From: Arthrinium phaeospermum
Taxonomy: Eukaryota > Ascomycota > Sordariomycetes > Amphisphaeriales > Apiosporaceae
Direction of reading: 5' to 3'
Assembly (NCBI GenBank): GCA_006503535.1
Contig: QYRS01000003.1
Span: 2,728,001-2,792,000 of the forward strand
DNA length: 64,000 bases
The notes beneath the pieces were generated by a model, which was not told where the DNA came from, did not search any database, and was given only the letters and a program-made list of their open reading frames with translations. The number at the start of each line of letters is the position of its first letter. Position 1 is the stretch's first letter. This document shows positions 53,996 through 64,000 of the stretch, one piece after another. A program made the position numbers and the translations under genes.

Positions 53996-56909
53996 CTATT
54001 GAGACTTCTCGTGCTGGGTGGAGACACGTTGAAGCGAAACGACTGTGAAACATGTTAGCCAACTGACCAATGGGAGTACTAGGGAGCGAGGGGTTTATAA
54101 ACTTACCGAAATCCTCGAGAGATCGCTGCTTCTGGTTGCCCTTGGGCGACTTGCCGTGCATCAGGTTGTCGAAGCCGACACTGTCTTGGAGCATGTAGTA
54201 GAGACCTCCCATGATGCAGAAGACACCGAAGGAGAAGATCCACACACGAACGACAGCGACAATGGAGGTAGGGTCTCCGTTTTCGAACCATCCCCAGATA
54301 CAGAAGCAGGTGGCGACAATGTCGACGACAAGGACGGCACCAGACAACTGCCAAGAGGGCATGGAGGACCAGAAAGGACCGTTGGCACGAGTGATGAAAA
54401 TCAGCCAGTTCTCAGTCAGGGAGACCTGCAGGAAGATGACCTCGTCCAGGTTACCGAAGTTCTGGATGATACCACCGTGGATACCCTGGTCGGAGATGCC
54501 ACCGGCGTACATGGTGGTGACAGTGATCCAGGTACCGACAGCCAGAACAACACCGAGAAGGACGGACATACCCCAAAGCTTGGGCAGGTTCCACTTGACG
54601 GGGGACTTGGAGAAGGGAGCGTTGTCGTAAGCAATGGCAAGGGTGGCAACATCAGCGAAAATGGCGATGAAGACGACGAGAATGATGTTCAAGCTGCGGT
54701 TCAGAATGGCGATCCAGAGACCAAGGTAGATCTCGAGATGGATGGAGAGGGCAATTCTGTAGACAACGTAGGCGTACATGCGGTGGAAAATTTGACGGGA
54801 AGTCTTGAGGGCATCAATAATGGCACCAAGACCAGGGGCAAGGAAGACGATATCGGCAGCAGAGCGGGCAGCGTCGGAGGCACCCTCGACAGCAATACCG
54901 GTATCAGCCTTCTTCAGGGAGGGAGCATCGTTGACACCGTCACCAGTCATGGCAACGAGGTAGCCACGCTGTTGCAGAATCTCGACGACATTGTACTTGT
55001 GCTGGGGGAAGACCTCGGCGAAACCATCGGCAGCCTCAACGAAATCGTAGACCTCAGAGCCGGGCATGTCACCACCACCGCCGAGACCAAGGCGCTCAGC
55101 GTTGTAGACGTTGGTACCGAGACCGAGTTGGCGGGAAGTCTCACGAGCGATACCGACGGCATCACCAGTAAGCATCTTGATGGACAGACCGAGAGACTTG
55201 GCTTCGTTGATAGTGCGGGCAGTATCGTGACGGGGAGGGTCAGAGCAGGGCATGATTCCGAGAATCTCCCAAGCACCCTCACCTCGCTTGCGGGCAACAC
55301 CGAGAGAACGGAAACCACGGGTGGCGAACTCGGCGACCTTGTTCTTGTAGGCCTGGTCGACCTCCTCAGGGATGGCGTGGTCCTCCTCGACGGTCTTCAG
55401 GACGAACAGAGGAGCACCCTTGACACAGGTGATGACCTCACCCTGGGGAGAGCGAACAATGGCGGTAACCTTCTTGGAGACGGGGTCGAAGGGGAAGAAC
55501 TGCTCAACGTGGTACTTGGACAGGACACCCTTGGCGCGGGGGTAGTACTTGAGGGACTTGAGGAAAGCCTTGTCGATAGCATCAATACCCTTCTTCTTGC
55601 GGGAAGCAGCCAGGCAGGCAGTGAGCATAAGGTCCTCGGGATCAACGCCAGCAACGGTGTAGGGCTCGGACAGAGACAGCTTGTTCTTGGTCAGGGTACC
55701 GGTCTTGTCAGAGCAGAGAATCTCGACACCAGCCAGGGACTCAATGGCAGACAGCTTCTGAACGATAGCCTTCTTCTTGGCGAGGTAAGCAGCACCGACA
55801 GCCATGGTGGTGGTAACGACGGCGGGAAGACCGACGGGGACACCGATGATAGTGATGGCGAGAGTGAAGCGGAGGATATCGACAATGGGGTTGGATCGGT
55901 AGAACGAGGAAACCCAGACGACCAAGTTGGTAAGGACGACGAGAACCAGAAGCACAGTACCGATACCGTTGAGAACCTCAGTGAAGTGACCAGTACCAGA
56001 GTTGGCTTGGTTGACGAGAGCAGCAGCGCGACCGACGAAGGTGTTGTCACCAGTGGCGGAAACGACGACGAAGGCCTCACCACGCTTGACGGAAGAGGAA
56101 GCGAAGCACTGGTCACCCTTGTGCTTGTCGACAGCAAGGGACTCACCAGTGATGGCGGACTGATCGACTTGAAGGAAGGCATCCTCAGTGACGATGCGAC
56201 CATCGGCTGGGATAATGGTACCCTCCTCGACTTGCAGGATGTCACCGGGAACAACTTCGGGGGCCTCAATCTCCTTCAGGGTGCCGTCACGGAGAACGAC
56301 AGCCTTAAGAGCGAGAGTCTTCTTGAGCTCGTCGACGATGGAGCCGGCCTGGAATTCCTGGACGAAACCAACGACGGCGTTGAGGAGAAGCAGACCACAG
56401 ATGACACCAAAATCAATCCAGTCCTCAAGACCAGCAGCCAGGACGGCCGCAGCCTCCATAACGAACTGGATAGGACCGACGAAGTAAGAGAAGAACTTGA
56501 GAATCAGGTTCTCCTTCTCCTCCTTCATTTGGTTGAGACCGAACTTTCTGCGACGGCTGGTGACTTCGCTTTCTGTGAGACCCATGCTGCAAGGTTGTTA
56601 GCTTCTAGTGCCATCGGCGAGAGTGGAGTGTGGGGGTGTATCTTACCGAGTATCAGTCTGGAGCATGTCCTCGGGGACAGTACGGCCGGCAGCGGGGCTG
56701 ACGTCGCCTTCCTCCTCATCCAGGTCATCGCCGCCATCTTGGGACTCGAGGTCCTCAATCAGGGCGTCGATGTCCTCGTCTTCGTCATCGTCGTTCTCAG
56801 CCTTGACCTTGGCGGGGGCAGGGTCGGCGTGGCGTTCCTTCTCGTCGAACTTGCCGGACTCAATGTTGGTGTTCAGCGCCGGTGCGCCGGCAGGTTGTGA
56901 CTCAGCCAT
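53996..56909 (-). CDS. PMA1: Plasma-membrane H+-ATPase PMA1 (P3A-type P-ATPase)
   Basis: Minus-strand exons 56909..56647, 56586..54107 and 54042..53996; introns 60 nt (GTAAGA...TTGCAG) and 64 nt (GTAAGT...TCACAG); 929 residues against 920 in Neurospora. It pumps protons out of the cell and drives nutrient uptake. The acidic N-terminus ([16 protein letters not shown]) precedes ten membrane helices. The actuator has ITGES, the phosphorylation loop [11 protein letters not shown] with catalytic Asp381, then [14 protein letters not shown] and [20 protein letters not shown]. The C-terminal tail in exon 3 ends [15 protein letters not shown], the autoinhibitory tail with the Ser/Thr phosphosites that respond to glucose in yeast. 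The last exon carries only 15 codons, so intron retention would swap this regulatory tail for a different one. The leader has no ATG. Confidence 0.97.
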
Positions 56910-59900
56910 GGCTGGCGAGTGTGAATTATTATGGTAAGCTGAAGAGCTTCCTTATTGGGATGGCAATTGTTGTAGTAAATTAGGTCGCGATCCAAGGATG
57001 CTAGGTGTGTACGAGAGAGTCGGCAAATCCCAAAAGGAATGCTGAAGAGATGCTGAAGTGGTTCTTCTTTAGGTTGTTGTCCGGGATTATAAAGTCCAGG
57101 GAGAAGAGAGGAGAGGCACGTCAACCTAGTCGTCCGTTCTGACAGAGGCGCGTAAGGGAAAAGGAAGGAGGAAGTTGTGTAGGAAGGGAAGAGACCTCAC
57201 TTATAAAAGATGAGGGCAGGTGGAGCACTGGTGAACGGAGAAAGCAACGCAGAAGCGCAGAATGCCTTCCCACGGCTCGGCCAAAGTTCCAGGGTGCTTT
57301 GCCCAAGCAGGAAATGGCCAGTGCAACTGTCTAGCGTGGAGATTTTTTTCTCGGTCGAGGTTACCTTCTCAGGTACGGAACGAACGTTGTTGATGGAGGT
57401 ACCGGCTACCGTGCACAGTGTGTTAAGTGGTGCGTGTGTCTGTCTGTACAACGAATGTTTTTTTTTCCCTGCTCGTCTCTGCTATGTTGCTTCCGGCCTC
57501 ATGTATTCAATGTACCTGGGGGGATACCAGCCTACTGCAGATAGCTACTAAGATTGCTACCCCAGTTAGGAAGTAAACACTGGGAGAGCCAGGGTAATCT
57601 CTCAATCCAAACAAAGCTCCAATGGCGTAATGGAGCCGGCGTTACCTTTCTGATGCAAGAATTACTGCCATTTCCCCAGGGGAACACCCAATTCTAGATC
57701 GATTACAGTTCAATTGCCTACAGCTTCCAATTCTGTGTTCTTTTCTATTCTTGCTCCGTACCTGTCGACTGGATATCTGTGGTTTCTAAGTTTGCAGAGG
57801 CAAATGGAGATCGGTTCTGCCTCCCGGTCTGGCCTGGCTCGCCAGCACGGCTGTTTTATTTTTTTGTTCCTTGTCCTGTACGTACCTGACATAGCTCTCG
57901 TTCACCCATCCGTTCCATCCATAGAGAGCCTAGTCAAAGAGAAAAGCTTGGAGCTCCCACCGAGAGGACCCACCCTCTAGCGGCTTTCGCCAATCATCGG
58001 ATTTGCCCTCATGCCTGCTCAGCGCGAGCGTGCCGATTCTATGAAAAGGGTAAGGAACAAAATCGCGCAACCATGGTGCATCTGACTCTGACGTCGACGC
58101 AAGAGCGAAGGAACATGGGACTGGAAACGGACGGGCAAGGGAGAGGTAGGCTCGTAGGAGAGAGACGAAGATAGTCATGGCGCCAGGATGCGACAGTGCT
58201 CTCTCTACAGTGTACAGTCATTATGGCGAGGGTAGGTCAGGTAGTACGACGAGGTCAGTCATATCATTGATCACCCAGGTGTCGTATGGATGGGGGGTTG
58301 GAGCCGACCCAACCCCGGCTGCTTTCAGGAGCTTGGAGCTCGAGCCTTGATCGATCAATTGTTTGACGATTTGATTTGATTTGGGTTATTACCGACCATC
58401 CCGAATCTGCCCATCGTGAAGCCCGTTTGCATGCCTTACCCGGGCTGAGCGAACAGTAGGTGGCCAGCCAAATGGGTTCTTCCATCCCGTTTTCCAGAAT
58501 CTGCGCCAGTGGCGGTCGACTTGAGGGATCGGTTGTTGTTGTTGTTTTCCTCCCTCGCTCGCTCACATATCCTTGTCCCGTTTCCTCTGGATCCTCTCGC
58601 TTTCCCTCCAGTCCTGGCTCCTCGGCCCCATCTATTCTGTAAAAGTCGAGCCCATATTTCGAGCTTCCCGAGCTAGCTCCCAGCTCCGGTTGCTGCGAAA
58701 GACGACCTTCACGGCGTGCGTGCCCCATACCACATTATGCATGATCCCTGCTCGCCTACACAGCTATTGACCCTGCCTTTTCCTGTGCCCAGATGCCGAC
58801 TCGAGCGTTCCCCCATCTATTTCCTGTACAGTACTGCAACCTACATTAGCGCCAATCCACATTGATTCCTATCCCTCTTGTTCCTGTTAAAATAGCTCAC
58901 GCTCCACGCATCTCCCAAGTGTGAACTATCGGCTGCACACTGTCAGGTCCCATCTGGACATGGGGACACGCCCATTTGTCGTACTGTACGGTTGATAAGT
59001 CAGTGGCTCGAGAGATCGTCCAACACTTACTCGCATTTGCAAGCCACGAGATTCATCCCAAGAGCCCTGTGTATCACCATTAACCCTTAGATAGTCCATT
59101 ATTCAGAGTACGCCAAGATTACTACACATCACTCGTCCCCTGGCTCTTATTTGTACATAATATATTATCTGAACAAATCCCTCATGACTGGCCTGATACT
59201 GGGTGAGAAACAAAAAAAAAAAAAAACGAAACGCCGTCGTGCAGGCGAATCGGGATGGCTGGGCGAAACCCGTATCCGAAAGAGTACCATATCAATATGC
59301 CGGGTTCGATACGTCATTATATGTGATCAGCATCACTCTATCTTTGACATTGACTGTACAATGGCCTGTGCCTGGGCGAAAAGGCTCTCTTCTCCCGCAA
59401 ACTACCATTCATCGGTAACGAAATCCAGTAACCCAGTAGCCCGACTAAATAGTGAGATGTAGTGGGCTACTACCGTAAGAACAACCCCAGATATCGCCTC
59501 CAGAGTGCCAATCGTTCCGTCCCGAACTTGGAGTTTAGTGGGCTGCTAGGTCGTGGTCTTGGGGACTGGACGTCAAAAATTCCCACGAAACGGTGAGGCA
59601 ATGCGAGGAAATCGTATTGGCCAACGGCATAGCAGGACTTAACCAAGAGAGGTGTGCCACGGTCGGCCTGGCCGCCCGGTTTCGGCCGCCGCCACGGCAA
59701 CTGCTTGGGAGCGAATGCGTCAAATGAGGTGTGATGTTTGGATTTCTTGATTTCCTGGCTGCGGAGCTCCCTTCCCTGTCCTGCTGGCCCTACTGGTGTG
59801 AGCGATATACCAAGTACCGGCTGACAGCGAGCGCCGGCGGCAACCATCAAGTTGCAAGCAAAACTTTTTCTGGGGACGGGCTGAAAGGGCTCGTCGGTCT

Positions 59901-62900
59901 CGCGACTTACTAACAGAGGCAATTGCGGGAGAGGAGGTCATTTGCAACAAATCAGCGAGCCGATTGACAGCTCACTATTGCTAGCACTGGCCAACGACAG
60001 CAATTCTCCGACGTTTGGGCCGAAGGTGCTTGTCGTGGCTCCGTGCTAATGAATGGATTAAGGGCCTCCTCGACTCCAGTTCCCCGAGTCGCTGCTAGGC
60101 ACTAGCGACTCGATCTGGCCTGCCTAGCATACATACATAAGTACCTAGGCCTGCAGGTAGTCCTGCTAAGCACCCAGCAGCTAGGGTCTTTGCAGCAGTC
60201 CCAGCATCGATTTCCAATGGGCGTCCATCCAATTCAGGAAGCGTAATGCGGGCAAGGCCCAAGCGAACACCAGCTCGCCATCGTCTCTTCCGTCTCCATG
60301 GAGAGAGAGACTGCGCACCCCACAAGATGAAGGAACCCCATTCTTTCTTAGGCCAATCAAATCGGCCCTAATCGAAGATGAAGAAAAAGGGACTTGCCTT
60401 CAGGCTGCAACCGGCAGGGCACAAGGGTAGTAGCAGGGGTCGTCTCCGAGTGGCAGTCCTCTCTGGAGTCTGCCTTAAACCTTTGCGACTCCAGCGCGGC
60501 CGGCCAGACTCTCCCTGTCAGCCGGAAATTTCGCCTCGCAGATTTCGCGGGCATGAAGCGGGATTTACTCGCTATTACCTACCTGCCCACCAAGCTCCAG
60601 CCGCATGCTACGATCGCCCTACATCTGGCCCTATTTGCAACATTCCATGGCCTTCTAGTAGTATGTACGATGACCGTGCTTGCGTCCCCCACGGACGCAC
60701 TTCTCATCACGGAAGCGTTGGACCATATCGCGAACCGGCAATCGGACTTTCGGCACTGGGTCCAATCGAGGGTCGAGGGTCGAGAGTCGAGAGCTGCCTC
60801 GGTCCTAGCCAGCAGGGCTTCACCGCGTGCGTCCCCACGCCTTGCTGAGCGCTGGCTTTTTTGGTTGCGCGCGGGCGTTCATTGGAGGGGCGCTTAATGG
60901 AAGAGCCCGTACGCTCTACTACGCTGCACACTGGGTATGGAGTGCCTTGCATTGCATTATGGTTCGGATATTACGCCCGCTCTCGATAAAGAGGCTTGGC
61001 ATCCACCCTTATTACCTACACTGATTGCTTAAATGCGTTGAAGGCTGATGTGGGATGTCTACAAACGGATCGCCCGCGCCATTTTTCCCTCACCGCCCCT
61101 CCGTATCTAACAATGATCGAACCCTTTCTTTCAATAAAGCCCCGTTCAGGCATCTATAGTCAACACGTCGACGATCTCCCTTTATATGCGGTGAGATGTT
61201 CCCGAGGCGGTGGCTTCTAGAAAGATAATAGATCGCGTGTGCCTGCCCCTGAATGGGAACAACGACAAACGGCCGTCAAACGAAGCCTGCCATCCAATAT
61301 TCGTTGCTTCCGGGATGCCTAGTCCCAGAGCAGCGCTGCTGACAGGGAAGACCTTCGTACAGATTCTGAAACCCGCATTTGAAGCTTATTTGCCAACTTA
61401 ACAAGGTCGAAACATCCGGTGGCTGTCCGTCAGGACTGTAAACAAATGTTTGTTGATGGGCAGACTATCAAACAATTAATCCATCACCTGCGACAACGGT
61501 TCAACGCTTTTTTGATGTCAAGCAGCTGTCAGTCAGCCTGGGTGTTTCCGGTGCCAAATGACTTCACTCCTGTTTTGTGATTGCTCTGCGACTTGTCATT
61601 TCTCTGCCTGCCCCCCACGCTTTTCACTCTCTACTTGCAGGATAAAGTTTGGAGGTGCTTGCTATCTTGAAGTATATCGTGTTCCTGTTCCGATATTTGC
61701 GCGCGTTCATCAAGGTTCTTCTAGAAAAGCCAACAGACTGATCTAGTGTCTGCATCTGTTCAGATCTAGAGTATTCCGATAACCGTAAGTGCGGGATCTT
61801 AGTAGCCTTAAAAAAAAACCATGCCTCAATATCTGAGCGAGAGAGTTATCCGGTGTTAAGGTTTTTCTCGAACAGATGTTCTGCTTCTGGCCATCCTTCT
61901 TCAAAGGATCTGTTTGCAGTCGGTGTCGGTATCCCCGAGCGTACAGAAAGTCAACCTCAGCCCTACCATGACGTTATTGGCGCCATTTGAGGGATTGTGG
62001 CGGCCCTAGAAAGGAAATTGGCTGCAGACGCATGGAGGGCACATGGGCTCGTGAGCGCGTGTTGCGTGTGATACACTTGACAAAGACCCGATTAGCCGAC
62101 CACCGGTAGAGGTAGATCGTGGAGTTGGAAGCCCATGCCCATCTATGCATGCCTGTCGCTACGGGTGCTGTCGCCGGGAGGCCGGCTTGGAAGGAAGGCA
62201 TGTGAGCAAGAAACCGCCCGTCTCGCATTCAGCCGCTTCTGATTCATCGTATTTGCCCTAGGCAGGCATTATTACAGTACCTACCTACCTCTCTTGCCTT
62301 GAATTTCAAGCTGCACAGGCTTTGCCAAAATCCCGGATATGCGTCCAGAATTTGCGTCCACCTGCACGCGCTGCCTGCGCAGTGATGTGATGCGATCGGT
62401 GCCCTTGCCAAGTGCGAAAAGCTCGGGCTCTCTCCCCCAACTTCTTCCTCGCAGGGCGCCGATTTATTATTGAAGCCAAGTATTGGTTGGGGCCAAGACT
62501 TGCACGCCAAATAACGATCGTCGTCGTCCTTTTTTCCCCCAGAAAATCCCCCGAGCTGTCCCATACGGTCTCCCCCATGTTTGGCATTTGGACAGGCTCC
62601 GCCTCCGCGCGAGTCTGACGTATTTTGCGGCGACGGCGGCTCCATCTTGTCTGGTTTATTGCCCGCGCGTGATGCCTGCCCGAGCTGCCTAGGTCTGGCC
62701 CCTTCGCAAAACTGGCTGGCGCGTCCAATGACACCCACCGCCTGCCATGGCCTCTGCCTGGCCCCCCGGGGGTCAGTAGTTGGTGAGAGGCGGCGCACGC
62801 ACCGGGTCTATCCCGTCCGGCGCCTTGGCAGTTGCGACCGCTGGGCGTCGTCGACATTCCTGTCCGCCAGTAGAGAGCAGACTATTGTGGCTTGGCAGAA

Positions 62901-64000
62901 ACTCAATATGCTGCGTCCGCCCTTGGTAGTGGGACATCATCTCCTCCAGGCACATATAGCGCTGCTTGGCTGTGCTGCGCACCGCTCTTGCGCGGTTCGG
63001 CGCTCTACCAGCGCTGGGCACAGGGAAACAAGAATACCAGCCCGAGACATTCTTCTCTTGGCATTTGTTATCGCGTAGTGGGGTGGTTAGGTTTGTGACA
63101 TACATATGCGCGCAACGTGTGTAGCCTTACGTCTTTGTCCGACCGACGTTGGGTGGTTTGCGCGTGTCACTACTTTTTTTTAATTTACCTGGCGCTGTAA
63201 GCAGCAACGATTGTCACGCTCCGGGCGTCTGGTTTTTATCAGAGACACCCGGCTTCTTGCCCAGACGGCTCCCTGCCTGTGTCGGTCTGCCCTCCAAACC
63301 CTATAATAGATTGCAGCCAGTGAGGTGCTTGCTGACTGCTTGGGCAATAATGCCTCAGGCATGCCAGGTCTCACTGAGTACGATTGCTTCTCTTGGTGTC
63401 TCGTGCCAGGAGCAAGTAAGAAAGCATTTGCCGGCCGCCTGGGCTGATGAGATGCATTCATCCTGTCGGTATCGTCGATCATGTGCTTACTCCCGTCTGC
63501 TTGGCGGTGATCGTGCGTTACGACACAGGCTCACAGGCTTGCATCCCGGAATTGCTCGATTCCCTTCTTGGCTGCATCGCATGGTACGACTACGGGTAGG
63601 ATTCTTCACGAATCACCAGGCTCCTCATTGCTTGCCTCTTTTCTTCTTTTCCTCACTTACATGGTCCGGGCTGGCTTTACGTTTGCCTGTAACCGCTCTG
63701 TCAGATATGATAACTCGGTAGTTGTCAGGACTGGCCGAGGTGAATTTGCTCTGAATTTGTAGCGAGGATGGCGCCAAGTAGACTTGTGTCAGGTAAACAT
63801 AGCTCGTAGTGACAATCTCCGAAATATCGGCTACGCTTTGATGAACCATATGCTTACATAACAGGTATGTCTCATTGCAAGCGAGCCTTTGCCCGCCAGT
63901 GAATGGTATGACATTATATTTGCTTTTCCTCGGCTGCCATATCGACTCTGGGTGGAAACATGAAACGGAGGCAATGACCGTTTGGACTCGAGTCGATTCA
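56910..64000. other. 7.1-kb gene-free region upstream of PMA1 (to window end)
   Basis: No gene, tRNA or transposon that I can support. Near PMA1 it has TATA-like sites (57085-57094 and 57201-57208) and a purine-rich (on +) tract 57145-57190, i.e. a CT-box on the PMA1 strand. A GGGTCGA/GAGTCGA heptamer repeat lies near 60768-60795. Open frames up to 190 codons (for example 63149-63721) look like chance frames. The next gene must lie beyond the window. Confidence 0.45.
57085..57094 (-). promoter_or_regulatory. TATA-like element of PMA1
   Basis: CTTTATAATC on the minus strand, about 175 bp before the PMA1 ATG, with a CT-rich stretch just upstream. The leader from here to the ATG lacks upstream ATGs, as expected for a highly expressed gene. 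A second candidate (TTTTATAA) is at 57201-57208. Confidence 0.4.

Noticed and set aside
54045..56900. 951-codon plus-strand open frame opposite PMA1
   Set aside because: It is the exact antisense of the highly codon-biased PMA1 exon; strong codon bias removes stops on the other strand. Its peptide is a Gly/Asp/Glu/Thr/Leu repetition with no domain.
59295..59320. GGGTTCGATACG resembling a tRNA B box
   Set aside because: It lacks the final CC of the B box, and no A box or cloverleaf pairs with it.
60394..60897. 167-codon plus-strand frame with a hydrophobic stretch
   Set aside because: One membrane-like segment only; the flanks are low-complexity and a heptamer repeat accounts for part of the frame.
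63149..63721. 190-codon plus-strand frame near the window end
   Set aside because: Composition is like the surrounding non-coding DNA, and there is no motif, no clear promoter and no splice partners.

Overview
This is a 64-kb stretch of nuclear DNA from a filamentous ascomycete (Pezizomycotina, probably Sordariomycetes). The evidence is short 50-150 nt introns with GTNNGT donors and CTAAC branch points, long gene-free leaders, a fused NADH-type glutamate synthase, a PMA1 with the filamentous-fungal C-terminus, and two protein families I know only from Pezizomycotina. There are no bacterial-style operons, no CRISPR array, no rRNA or tRNA gene that I could find, and no intact transposon. The gene models below were assembled by eye from splice sites; every multi-exon model was checked for reading phase and closes on a whole number of codons.

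Layout. 0-9 kb: 3' part of an armadillo GID5/Vid28-like E3-ligase subunit (+), a PHO80/PREG-type Pho85 cyclin (+), EMC10 (+) and the H2A.Z chaperone CHZ1 with a 10-nt microexon (+). 9-14 kb: a repeat-rich patch (49-bp tandem duplication, diverged repeats, 12-bp minisatellite), then an IPA-like fungal protein cut by an in-frame TAG. 14-19 kb: a CmcJ/AsaB/GA4-desaturase-like oxygenase (+), the SNARE BET1 (+) and APC15 (-). 19-25 kb: gene-free. 25-38 kb: GLT1 (+), VTC4 (+) and an FGGY carbohydrate kinase (-). 40-54 kb: an uncharacterised Pezizomycotina protein (+), NIC96 (+), a bZIP/DUF3425 factor (+), a DCAF4-like WD protein with a GC-AG intron (-) and a small ABM-type protein (+). 54-57 kb: plasma-membrane H+-ATPase PMA1 (-), preceded by 7.1 kb with no recognisable gene to the window end.

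Functionally this is mostly core housekeeping. Two groups stand out. The Pho85 cyclin and VTC4 belong to the phosphate/polyphosphate pathway, and VTC4 has a CACGTG site of the Pho4/NUC-1 type upstream. The GID5-like, APC15 and DCAF4-like genes are all linked to ubiquitin ligases. I see no secondary-metabolite cluster and no clear novel multi-gene system. The most unusual signals are at the level of RNA processing and translation: a microexon, a GC-AG intron, tandem acceptors with different consequences, an intron that removes an ATG-TAA element, short or overlapping uORFs, and an internal stop codon.
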